A stretch of DNA of 64,000 bases. Origin: JACVRX01 sp963831385. Its GTDB lineage: Bacteria > Actinomycetota > Actinomycetes > Jiangellales > Jiangellaceae. The translations under genes and the position numbers were made by a program. Location of the stretch: positions 248,001-312,000 of the forward strand of contig CAWHPW010000011.1 in NCBI GenBank assembly GCA_963831385.1. The letters are read 5' to 3'. Positions 39,925 to 48,198 of this stretch are shown here, piece after piece. The notes under the pieces are model-generated. The model was not told the origin of the DNA and searched no databases. It saw nothing but the letters and a program-made list of their open reading frames with translations. Position 1 is the first letter of the stretch. Every line of letters begins with the position of its first letter.

Positions 39925-41835
39925 CTACGGCGCGAGGGAGGTTCCGGCGTATCCGAGATCGGCTTGCGGGGCGAACTGGGTGCGATAGAGCTCCGCATAC
40001 AACCCACCCGCAGCCAGCAATGAGTCGTGGTCGCCGGTCTCGACGACTCGCCCGGCGTCGATGACCAGGATTCGGTCGGCACCGCGGATCGTGGACAGCC
40101 GGTGCGCGATGACCAGCGACGTGCGGCCGATCAACGCGGTCTCCAGGGCCCGCTGCACGGCGGCCTCGGACTCGGAGTCCAGGTGCGCGGTCGCCTCGTC
40201 GAGGACGACGACTCGCGGCGCCTTGAGCAGTAGTCGGGCAATGGCCAGGCGCTGCTTTTCACCGCCGGAGAGCCGATATCCCCGATCTCCGACAACCGTG
40301 TCGAGCCCGTCGGGCAGCGATGACACCAGATCACCGATCTGCGCCGCCCGCAAGGCGGCCCACAGCTCCTGCTCAGTGGCATCGGGCCGCGCATAGGACA
40401 GATTGGCGCCGATGGTGTCGTGGAACATGTGGGCGTCTTGGGTGACTACTCCGACGGCGTCGTGTACCGACTTCTGGGTCACCGAGCGAAGATCGTGTCC
40501 GCCCACGCGGACGACGCCGTCAGTCGGGTCGTACAGTCGCGAAACGAGGTGTGTGATGGTGGATTTCCCGGCACCTGAGGGCCCCACCAGAGCGACCAGC
40601 TCACCGGGTGCGGCACGGAACGAGACCCCTCGCAGCACGTCGTCGTGCTGGCCGGTGTCCGGTCGCGCGACGGCCTCCAGCGAGGCGAGCGAGACATCCT
40701 CGGCAGCCGGATAGGCGAACCGGACGTCGTCGAATTCGATGCTCATGGGGCTGGTGTCGGCGGGCAGCGGCCTCGCATCGGCCCGGTCACGCACCATCGG
40801 CTCCAGATCGAGCACCTCGAAGACGCGTTCGAAGCTGACCAACGCCGTCATCACGTCGACCTGCACGTTCGACAACGCGGTCAGTGGCCCGTACAGCCGG
40901 CCCAGAAGGGCGGCGAGCGCCACCAGCGTGCCCACCTGCAGCGCCCCGTCGATGGCGAGCAGGCCACCAACGCCGTAGACCAGTGCGGTTGCGAGCGAGG
41001 AGAGCAGCACAAGGCCGGTGAAGAAGTACCGCGCATACAGCGCCTGCTTCACTCCGATGTCGCGCACCCGGCCCGCCGCCTGGCTGAATCCCGCGGTCTC
41101 TCGGTCGTATCTCCCGAAGATCTTGACCAGCAACGCTCCGGCGACGTTGAAGCGCTCGGTCATCGTCTGGCTCATGTCGGCATTGAGCTGCATGGACTCG
41201 CGTGAGATGTCCGCGAGCCGACGCCCGACGAACCGGGCCGGCAAGAGGAACAACGGCACCAGCGCAAACACCAGCAGGGTGATCTGCCAGGAGAGCAAGA
41301 ACATCGCGCCAGCCGCGAGCACCAAGGTGACCGCGTTGCTGACGACCTGCGACAGCGTGGAGGTGAACGCCTGTTGAGCGCCGATCACATCAGAGTTCAG
41401 ACGTGAGACCAGCGAGCCGGTCTGGGTGCGAGTGAAGAAGGCCACCGGTTGGCGCTGAACGTGGTCGAACACCTCCGTGCGAAGGTCATAGATGAGACCC
41501 TCCCCCACCCGCGCCGACGCCCATCGTCCGACCAGGCCCAGTATCGCGTCGAGCACCGCAAGCCCGGCGACGGCCACGGCGCCGATCACGACGACATTGC
41601 GTTGACCGGCGACCACGCCGGAGTCGATCACGTACCCCAGCAGCAGCGGCACGGCGGCAGCACTCGCCGCGGCGATCACAGTGGTCAGCAGGAAGACGCC
41701 GATGTGTCGCCGGTACGGACGCGCGTATCGGAGGATGCGCCGAGCCGTGCCCTTGGCCAGCCGTTGGCTGACCACGCTGCGGTCGCGGGAGAACGATCGC
41801 GACGCCATGTAGCCGCTGAAGTGGCCCATCGACAC
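39925..41835 (-). CDS. ABC-type multidrug/lipid exporter, fused half-transporter
   Basis: The 636-residue protein has six membrane helices (about residues 40-330) followed by a nucleotide-binding domain: Walker A GPSGAGKST, Q-loop VVTQDAHMF, signature LSGGEKQR, Walker B VVVLDEATAHLD, switch His in VIAHRLSTI. It forms a homodimer or works with another half. GTG at 41835 lies 10 bases after AAGGAGG, which makes it the better start than ATG at 41829. Substrate unknown. About 40 residues in the ATPase domain between YPAAEDVS and RPDTGQHD are an insertion not seen in typical MsbA-like proteins. Confidence 0.92.
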   Translation of the reverse strand: MSMGHFSGYMASRSFSRDRSVVSQRLAKGTARRILRYARPYRRHIGVFLLTTVIAAASAAAVPLLLGYVIDSGVVAGQRNVVVIGAVAVAGLAVLDAILGLVGRWASARVGEGLIYDLRTEVFDHVQRQPVAFFTRTQTGSLVSRLNSDVIGAQQAFTSTLSQVVSNAVTLVLAAGAMFLLSWQITLLVFALVPLFLLPARFVGRRLADISRESMQLNADMSQTMTERFNVAGALLVKIFGRYDRETAGFSQAAGRVRDIGVKQALYARYFFTGLVLLSSLATALVYGVGGLLAIDGALQVGTLVALAALLGRLYGPLTALSNVQVDVMTALVSFERVFEVLDLEPMVRDRADARPLPADTSPMSIEFDDVRFAYPAAEDVSLASLEAVARPDTGQHDDVLRGVSFRAAPGELVALVGPSGAGKSTITHLVSRLYDPTDGVVRVGGHDLRSVTQKSVHDAVGVVTQDAHMFHDTIGANLSYARPDATEQELWAALRAAQIGDLVSSLPDGLDTVVGDRGYRLSGGEKQRLAIARLLLKAPRVVVLDEATAHLDSESEAAVQRALETALIGRTSLVIAHRLSTIRGADRILVIDAGRVVETGDHDSLLAAGGLYAELYRTQFAPQADLGYAGTSLAP

Positions 41836-41970
41836 CGGGTAACGACCTCCTTGGACGACAGGTCGCCCAAAGGTCAGGCGACGCCATGGTCAAAACGCAC
41901 TGGACAGCACGTTTCTTCCGGCGTCAGCCCTCAGCTGAACACCGCCTGCTCAGGCGATCGTGCTCGGTGA

Positions 41971-42189
41971 TCAGGCCTTGCGCTTTCGGCCCCGAGTCGC
42001 TCCACCCCGGCCGCGCAGCTCGACTCCGGACTCCGACAGCAACCGGTGCACGAACCCGTACGAGCGGCCCGTCTCGCCGGCGAGGTCCCGGATGCTCTTG
42101 CCGCCCTCGTACTTCCGCTTCAGATCGGTTGCGAGCTTGTCGCGCACGCCCCCGCTGATCCGCGCCCCCTTAGCCAGCTTCTCGGCCAC
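41971..42189 (-). CDS. Small helix-turn-helix protein (actinobacterial, 72 residues)
   Basis: This 72-residue basic protein has AEKLAKGARISGGVRDKLAT at the N-terminus, a helix-turn-helix (LKRKYEGGKSIRDLAGETGR; SYGFVHRLLSESGV), and the basic end LRGRGGATRGRKRKA. I recall near-identical proteins in many actinobacteria as HTH regulators or nucleoid-associated factors. GTG at 42189 preceded by GGGAGGGA decides the start; the longer open frame upstream is not conserved-looking. It lies 91 bases downstream of the ABC-F gene on the same strand. Confidence 0.85.
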   Translation of the reverse strand: MAEKLAKGARISGGVRDKLATDLKRKYEGGKSIRDLAGETGRSYGFVHRLLSESGVELRGRGGATRGRKRKA

Positions 42190-42280
42190 GCGTCCCTCCC
42201 GCGAAGATCGTCTGTGGTGACTGACGACCATGATCCGACTCATCGCGGCCTGACGCCAGCAGAACGCAAGATCCGATTTC

Positions 42281-43879
42281 TCAGGCGAGTGCGATGAGAT
42301 CGGTGTAGTCGTCGCTCCACAGGTCCTCGACGCCGTCGGGCAGCAGTACCACCCGCTCCGGTCCCAACGCTTCGACGGCACCCTCGTCGTGTGTCACGAG
42401 CACGATCGCCCCGGTAAAAGACCGCAGGGCGGAGAGGACCTCTGCCCGGGATGCCGGGTCCAGGTTGTTCGTCGGCTCGTCGAGCAGCAGCACGTTGGCG
42501 CTGGAAACCACCAGTGCGGCCAAGGCCAACCGGGTCTTCTCTCCTCCAGAGAGGACGCCGGCCGGCTTGGCCACGTCGTTGCCGGAGAACAAGAACGACC
42601 CCAGTACCCGACGAGCCTCGACCTCCGGCAGGTCGGGAGCGGCCGATTGCAGGTTCCCCAGCACCGAGCGCGAGATGTCCAACGTTTCGTGTTCCTGGGC
42701 GTAGTAACCGAGCTTGAGACCATGCCCGGCTGCGACCTCGCCGGTGTCGGGTGTCTCGATGCTGCTCAGCAGTCGGAGCAGGGTGGTCTTTCCGGCTCCG
42801 TTCAAACCGAGCACAACGACCCGGCTCCCGCGGTCGATCGCCAGGTCGACGTCGGTGAACACCTCGAGTGACCCGTATGACTTCGACAATCCCGTGGCCG
42901 ACAACGGCGTGCGGCCACAGGGAGCCGGCTGCGGGAATCGGAGCCGGGCGACTTTGTCCGTGCGGCGCTTGGCATCCAGCCCGGCCAGCAGCCGCTCGGC
43001 GCGTCGGTCCATGTTCTGCGCAGCGGTCGCCTTGGTCGCCTTGTATCGCATCCGATTCGCCTGAGCCTTGAGTGCCGCGGCCTTCTTCTCGGCATTGGCA
43101 CGCTCGCGACGTCGACGCCGCTCGTCGGTCTCACGTTGCTGCAGATACGTCGTCCAACCCACGTTGTAGACGTCGAGTGCTGCCCGGTTGGCGTCCAGGT
43201 GAAAGACCCGGGTGACGGTCCGGTCGAGCAGCGCCACGTCGTGGCTGATCACCACGACGCCGCCGGCGAATCCCCGCACGAAGTCACGCAGCCACACGAT
43301 GGAGTCGGCATCGAGATGGTTCGTCGGCTCGTCGAGGAGCAACGTGTCCGCTTCGGAGAACAGGATTCGAGCAAGCTCGACCCGCCGACGCTGCCCGCCC
43401 GACAACGTTCGCAAAGGCTGTTCGAGGACTCGGTCCGGCAGTCCGAGACTGGCGGCGATCGTCGCGGCCTGGCTCTCCGCCCCATAACCACCGCGGGTCA
43501 GGAATTCATTCTCCAGCCGGGTGTACCGGCTCATCCCCCGTTCGTGCACGCTGACGTCGGACGAGGCGATCTGCAGCTCTGCTGTGCGCAGGCCGGCCAC
43601 GACGGAGTCGAGCCCGCGGGCGGACAGAATGCGGTTGCGGGCCAATACCTCGGGATCACCCGTTCGCGGATCCTGCGGGAGGTATCCGACCGATCCAGCC
43701 CGGGTGACGCTTCCTGCGGCCGGCTGCGCCTCGCCGGCGAGAATTCGGGTCAGGGTCGTCTTGCCTGCACCGTTACGCCCGACCAGGCCGACCTTGTCGC
43801 CTGCTGCGATTCGGAAGCTGGCATGCGCCAACAGAAGCTGCGCGCTCGCGCGGACTTCCACGTCGGTGGCGGTGATCAT
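42281..43879 (-). CDS. ABC-F family ATPase (ribosome-associated)
   Basis: The 532-residue soluble protein has two nucleotide-binding domains and no membrane helix. Domain 1: Walker A GRNGAGKTT, LSGGQRRR, DEPTNHLDADS. Domain 2: GLNGAGKTT, LSGGEKTR, DEPTNNLD. The linker (about residues 240-310) is highly charged (RETDERRRRRERANAEKKAA) and corresponds to the P-site tRNA-interacting motif region. ABC-F proteins act on translating ribosomes or give antibiotic resistance; this one has the housekeeping type architecture. ATG at 43879. Confidence 0.92.
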   Translation of the reverse strand: MITATDVEVRASAQLLLAHASFRIAAGDKVGLVGRNGAGKTTLTRILAGEAQPAAGSVTRAGSVGYLPQDPRTGDPEVLARNRILSARGLDSVVAGLRTAELQIASSDVSVHERGMSRYTRLENEFLTRGGYGAESQAATIAASLGLPDRVLEQPLRTLSGGQRRRVELARILFSEADTLLLDEPTNHLDADSIVWLRDFVRGFAGGVVVISHDVALLDRTVTRVFHLDANRAALDVYNVGWTTYLQQRETDERRRRRERANAEKKAAALKAQANRMRYKATKATAAQNMDRRAERLLAGLDAKRRTDKVARLRFPQPAPCGRTPLSATGLSKSYGSLEVFTDVDLAIDRGSRVVVLGLNGAGKTTLLRLLSSIETPDTGEVAAGHGLKLGYYAQEHETLDISRSVLGNLQSAAPDLPEVEARRVLGSFLFSGNDVAKPAGVLSGGEKTRLALAALVVSSANVLLLDEPTNNLDPASRAEVLSALRSFTGAIVLVTHDEGAVEALGPERVVLLPDGVEDLWSDDYTDLIALA

Positions 43880-44024
43880 GTAGGCGGGCTCCGTGGCTGG
43901 TCGGGCGTGGGGTGATCGGTGGTCGCACGATCAGTTAGCCACGGGCATCATGGGGGCATTCTACGAGTTGGGCCGGTACGTTCGTCCGGGCCGGCCCATC
44001 GCGGGCCGCTAGGGAGGATGACGG

Positions 44025-44912
44025 GTGAAGTTCAACCGTCGAGCGCGCCTGGACACGTCGCAGATCTCCGACCGGCGCGGGATGGGTCGTGGTGGCACGG
44101 TCGCGGCAGGCGGCGGTATCGGGGCGCTGGTCATCTTGCTGCTGGCCCTGTGCACGGGCGGCGATCCGTCCAGTGTCATCGAGCCGACCACCGAGGTGCA
44201 GGCGCAACAGGGAGAGATCGACAGCCTCCAAACCCAGTGTCAGACCGGGGCGGCCCTCGAGGAGAACCCCGACTGCCGGTTCGTCTTCTATGTCAACTCC
44301 ATCCAGGATTACTGGGACGACGAGTTCGCCCGCCGCGGAGCCAGCTATTCGCCCGCGACGACGAACTTCTTCACCAGCGCGGTCCAGACCGGCTGCGGCG
44401 GCGCGTCCTCGCAGGTCGGCCCGTTCTATTGCCCGGCCGATCTGAACGTGTACCTCGACCTCGGCTTCTTCGACCAGCTACGAACTCAGTTCGGCGGTAG
44501 TGGGGGCGACTTCGCCGAGGCCTACGTCCTCGCCCACGAGTACGGCCATCACATCCAGAACCTGACCGGGCAGATGCAGCAGGTGCGGCCAGGGTCCGGG
44601 CCGACCTCCGGTGCCGTGCGGCTGGAACTGCAAGCGGACTGCTATGCGGGCGTCTGGGCCCGGCACGCCACCACTACCGACACAGCCGGAGGAGAGCCGC
44701 TGATCACTGAGGTCACCGAGGAAGACCTCAGCGAGGGCCTCAATGCGGCGGCCACCGTCGGTGACGACTACATCCAGGACCGTTTCCAGGGCACGGTCAG
44801 CCCGGAGTCCTGGACGCACGGGTCCAGTGAGCAGCGCCAGCGGTGGTTTGCGGCCGGCTACCGCAGTGGCGACCTCGCCGCCTGCGACACCTTCTCGACC
44901 AACCAACTCTGA
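44025..44912 (+). CDS. Neutral zinc metallopeptidase (YpfJ/PF04228-type)
   Basis: The 295-residue protein starts with a basic cytosolic stretch, a membrane helix at about residues 27-45 and a large extracytoplasmic domain. The zinc motif HEYGHH is at residues 171-176, and the third ligand Glu is in LELQADCYAGVW at about 207. Conserved cysteines (CQTG, CGG, CPAD, C-terminal CDTF) suggest disulfides. GTG at 44025 follows AGGGAGG by 8 bases. Substrates of this family are unknown. It is divergent from the ABC-F gene. Confidence 0.9.
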   Translation: MKFNRRARLDTSQISDRRGMGRGGTVAAGGGIGALVILLLALCTGGDPSSVIEPTTEVQAQQGEIDSLQTQCQTGAALEENPDCRFVFYVNSIQDYWDDEFARRGASYSPATTNFFTSAVQTGCGGASSQVGPFYCPADLNVYLDLGFFDQLRTQFGGSGGDFAEAYVLAHEYGHHIQNLTGQMQQVRPGSGPTSGAVRLELQADCYAGVWARHATTTDTAGGEPLITEVTEEDLSEGLNAAATVGDDYIQDRFQGTVSPESWTHGSSEQRQRWFAAGYRSGDLAACDTFSTNQL

Positions 44913-45037
44913 CCAAACAGCCGAACCACCCGCATGTGATCAACGGGAGAGGGTGGGGAGATTGAATCCCGACACGTGAGTGCTCCTCGCGTTGTGGGCG
45001 TCGGACAATCGGGTTACCCGGCGGTCACCCCTAGCCT

Positions 45038-45637
45038 GTGCCCGTGGCCCGAACCAGACGACTCCCGGCAGCAGACCTCGCCCGCGTCGCCGTGTTCGCC
45101 GGCATCATCGCGGCCCTCAGCCTGCCCGCGCAGTTCTACCTGTTCGGCAGCGCGGTTCCCGTCACCTTGCAGACGCTTGGTGTCATGCTCGCCGGCCTCG
45201 TGTTAGGGGCCCGGCTCGGCGCCCTGGCGGTGCTGGTCTATCTCGCGATCGGTGCCGTCGGTGTGCCGGTGTTCGCCGGAGGCGCTGCCGGACTCGCGCC
45301 GTTCGCCGGCCCGACTGGCGGATATCTGATCGCCTTCCCGCTGGGCGCCTTCGTCACTGGGCTGATCGCCTTTCGAGGTGGCCGGTTCCGCCCGGCGCTT
45401 GCCTTTGTCGCGGCCGTCGTCGGGGGCATTCTCGTTGTGTACGCGATCGGCGTACCTGTGCTCGCCTGGCGCACAGACCTCGACCTGTGGACAGCGATTC
45501 GTCTAGGCGGCGTGATCTTCTTGCCGGGCGACCTGATCAAGGCCGGTCTGGCGGCTCTGATCGCGACCGGTGTGCACCGCGCGTACCCTCGCCTGTCCCG
45601 CGAGGATGTTCCCGAGGCGGCTGCCGGCCGCACGTGA
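45038..45637 (+). CDS. bioY: Biotin transporter substrate-binding subunit BioY
   Basis: The 199-residue S component of an ECF vitamin transporter has about six membrane helices. Conserved segments include LPAQFYLFGSAVPVTLQTLG near residue 30-50 and AGPTGGYLIAFPLGAFVTG near residue 90-110. GTG at 45038 or the second GTG at 45044. The stop overlaps the bioM start as GTGA. Together with bioM and bioN it forms a complete biotin importer; no biotin biosynthesis gene is in the window. Confidence 0.93.
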   Translation: MPVARTRRLPAADLARVAVFAGIIAALSLPAQFYLFGSAVPVTLQTLGVMLAGLVLGARLGALAVLVYLAIGAVGVPVFAGGAAGLAPFAGPTGGYLIAFPLGAFVTGLIAFRGGRFRPALAFVAAVVGGILVVYAIGVPVLAWRTDLDLWTAIRLGGVIFLPGDLIKAGLAALIATGVHRAYPRLSREDVPEAAAGRT

Positions 45638-46308
45638 TCGAGGTCCGCGACGTCACGCATTCCTACGGCGACCGCATGGTTCTGCGGTCGGTGTCAGCGA
45701 CGCTGACCGAGCGACGGATAGCGGTCATCGGTGCCAACGGATCGGGGAAGTCGACCTTCGCCAGGCTGCTGAACGGCCTGGTCGTGCCACAGCACGGCGA
45801 GGTCACGGTGTCTGGCCTGTCGACCAGATCCGACCCAGCGGCCGTGCGGCGTGTCGTCGGGTTCGTGTTCACCGATCCGGACGCCCAGATCGTGATGCCC
45901 ACGGTGGCCGAAGACGTCGCCCTCGGGCTACGTCGTCGCAAGCTCGACGCCGCCGAGAGCCAGCGCCGGGTCTTTTCGGCCCTGTCCGATCTCGGTCTGG
46001 AGATCTTCGCCGACCACCCTGCCCACCTGCTCTCCGGCGGCGAGAAGCAGTTGCTCGCCCTGTGCTCGGTCCTCGTCACCGAGCCACGGGTGATGGTCTG
46101 CGACGAACCCACAACCTTGCTGGACCGCCGCAACACCCGACGGGTGCTGGAGATACTCGACCGGCTGCCGCAACAGGTGATCCTGGTGACTCATGATCTC
46201 GAGTCGGTGGCCGACTATGACCGCATCTTGGTGTTCGACGGAGGCAGGCTGGTCGCGGATGGCAACCCTCGAATGGCGGTCGACCACTACCGAGCGTTGG
46301 TCGGATGA
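45634..46308 (+). CDS. bioM: ECF transporter ATPase BioM
   Basis: The 224-residue ATPase has Walker A GANGSGKSTF, Q-loop VFTDPDAQIVMPTVAEDV, signature LSGGEKQLL, Walker B VMVCDEPTTLLD, and switch His in LVTHDLES. The QIVMPTVAEDVALGL segment is typical for CbiO/EcfA-type subunits. GTG at 45634 overlaps bioY stop, and its own stop overlaps bioN (ATGA), so the three subunits are made in coupled fashion. Confidence 0.93.
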   Translation: MIEVRDVTHSYGDRMVLRSVSATLTERRIAVIGANGSGKSTFARLLNGLVVPQHGEVTVSGLSTRSDPAAVRRVVGFVFTDPDAQIVMPTVAEDVALGLRRRKLDAAESQRRVFSALSDLGLEIFADHPAHLLSGGEKQLLALCSVLVTEPRVMVCDEPTTLLDRRNTRRVLEILDRLPQQVILVTHDLESVADYDRILVFDGGRLVADGNPRMAVDHYRALVG

Positions 46309-46916
46309 ACACGTATCTACCCGGTGGATCGTGGCTACATCATGTGCCCGCGGCGGCAAAATTGGCCGGTCTGCTGGTCCTGCTCGCCGTGACGTTCATG
46401 CTGAGCTCGCCCACCGCGGTCGCCCTTGCCGCCGTCGCGACGGTCGCGTTGTACGCCTCGGCCGGACTGGCCCGGGCCGTGCCGGCGCAGGTGCGGCCGT
46501 TGCGATGGCTCGTGCTCGGTCTGTTCGTGCTGCAGACACTGACCGCTGGCTGGGTCACGGCCGTGGTCGTGACCGGACGTCTGGTCGTGGCGGTCGTCCT
46601 CGCGGGCCTGGTCACGCTCACCACCAGGATTGTCGACTTGCTCGACGTCCTGGAACGAGTGCTTCACCCGATGCGACACGTCGGCGTGGACTCCGAGCGG
46701 GTCGCGCTGGTTCTCGCGTTGGCGATCCGGGCGGTCCCTGTCGTGGCCGGACTGGCCGAGGAGATTCGCGATGCTCAGCGGGCCCGTGGGCTCCCGGCAA
46801 GTCCGCGGGCATTCGCGGTGCCGTTCGTCGTCCGCAGCCTGCGGCATGCTGACGCCTTGGGCGAGGCTATCGCCGCGCGCGGACTCGACGATCGGTCGTC
46901 GGGGCGCGATCAGTAG
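46305..46916 (+). CDS. bioN: ECF transporter transmembrane subunit BioN
   Basis: The 203-residue T component has about five hydrophobic helices in the first 115 residues, then the coupling helices with the two ARG signatures, RARGLPASPR and AARGLDDR, that contact the ATPases. ATG at 46305. The last 7 bases overlap the 3' end of the convergent antiporter gene. It completes the bioYMN set. Confidence 0.92.
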   Translation: MNTYLPGGSWLHHVPAAAKLAGLLVLLAVTFMLSSPTAVALAAVATVALYASAGLARAVPAQVRPLRWLVLGLFVLQTLTAGWVTAVVVTGRLVVAVVLAGLVTLTTRIVDLLDVLERVLHPMRHVGVDSERVALVLALAIRAVPVVAGLAEEIRDAQRARGLPASPRAFAVPFVVRSLRHADALGEAIAARGLDDRSSGRDQ

Positions 46917-48154
46917 CCGAGGAAGTCCTCCTTCTCCGCCGGCGGGCCCGGCTCGCCGGCGGTCTCTCCATCGGCAGCAGACGGGGCCGACAACAGCTTC
47001 AACCCGAGCATCGGGAACAGCAGGACCGAGATCATTCCCGCGCCGACCAGCGAGGCGGCCGTAGCGGGGTTGATGGCGCCCTCGTCGACACCGATCGAGG
47101 TGATAACGACTACCAGCGGCAGCCCTGTTGCACTGAACAGTCCCAGGGCGAGCGGGTCGCGCCCGGGGAGCTCGTTCCGTTGCAGAAGCCATGTCGGCAG
47201 TCCCCGGATCACCAGGAACAGCACAAGGAACAGCGGAAGCAGGAGCAGCGCCCGGCTGCTCGACAGCAGAGCGTCGAGATCGAACCGCACGCCGCTGACC
47301 ACGAAGAACAGCGGGATGAAGAATCCAAACGCGATCCCCTCTAGCCGGGACAGCACCTCCTCCTCTTCGTGCTCTGATCCGGAGCCGAGGAACAGGTGCG
47401 CGACCATCCCGGCGACAAACGCGCCGAGTATCGGGTCGAGACCGAGGAACTCTGCGAATCCGAACATTCCGATGACCAGGCACACGCAAATCCGCACCCC
47501 GAGCTGTGCGCTGGTGCCCAGTGTCGCGCTGACGAGCCGCGAGATCACTGGGTGACGGGGGCGCCGCGCAACCCAGGCCGCAAGGAAACCAGCGATCGCA
47601 AACAGCACCAAGACGATGGTGGTATGAGTAGGCCGTTCGCCGCTGAATGCGAACGCGATGGCGAGGATCGGCAGGAACTCCCCCACCGCGCCCACGGCGA
47701 GAACTCGAACGCCGAACGGTGTGGTGGCCTGGCCGCTGTCGCGAAGGATCGGCAAGATCGTGCCCAGTGCGGTCGTCGTCAGGGCAAGTCCCACGACCAA
47801 GCCGGCTTCTTCGGTGTCGGCGAACAAGAACCCGGCACCCGCGGCGAGCGCGAGAGAGATCAGCCAGCCCGTCACCGAAAGGCGCAGCGGTCGACCCTTG
47901 ATCCGAGCGAAGTCGATTTCGTATCCGGCCAGGAACATCAGGAACGCGAGACCGAGATCGGACAGGGCCGAGATGACGTCGCCTTCGGTCACCGTCACCA
48001 AGCCCAGTACCGCAGGCCCCACCAGGATGCCAAGCAAGAGCTCGGTGACGACCACAGGCATGGCAAACCAGGTACGCACCCGGTCGGCAACAAACGGGGC
48101 GATGACGGCCACCGCGACGATGACCACCAAGGCGGCGACCGTCTCTTCGGTCAT
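46910..48154 (-). CDS. CPA2-type cation/proton antiporter (KefB/NapA-like)
   Basis: The 414-residue membrane protein has about 12 helices. Conserved features: VTELLLGILVGPAVLG in helix 2, FLAGYEIDFARIKGRPLRL with charged residues in helix 3-4, FLGLDPILGAFVAGM in helix 8-9 and FFIPLFFVVSGVRFD in helix 10-11. No C-terminal NAD-binding (RCK/TrkA) domain is present; the tail is short and acidic. ATG at 48154 has GAGGGGAG upstream. The transported ion cannot be assigned. Confidence 0.9.
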   Translation of the reverse strand: MTEETVAALVVIVAVAVIAPFVADRVRTWFAMPVVVTELLLGILVGPAVLGLVTVTEGDVISALSDLGLAFLMFLAGYEIDFARIKGRPLRLSVTGWLISLALAAGAGFLFADTEEAGLVVGLALTTTALGTILPILRDSGQATTPFGVRVLAVGAVGEFLPILAIAFAFSGERPTHTTIVLVLFAIAGFLAAWVARRPRHPVISRLVSATLGTSAQLGVRICVCLVIGMFGFAEFLGLDPILGAFVAGMVAHLFLGSGSEHEEEEVLSRLEGIAFGFFIPLFFVVSGVRFDLDALLSSSRALLLLPLFLVLFLVIRGLPTWLLQRNELPGRDPLALGLFSATGLPLVVVITSIGVDEGAINPATAASLVGAGMISVLLFPMLGLKLLSAPSAADGETAGEPGPPAEKEDFLGY

Positions 48155-48198
48155 CGAGGCTCCCCTCACGGCCCGGACCTGCCGCTGTGCCCATCGTC

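Noticed and set aside
43970..43997. GGGCCGG ... CCGGCCC hairpin before the zinc metallopeptidase gene.
   Set aside because: It lies between divergent genes, where a terminator is not expected, and a 7-bp all-GC stem is weak evidence in this base composition.
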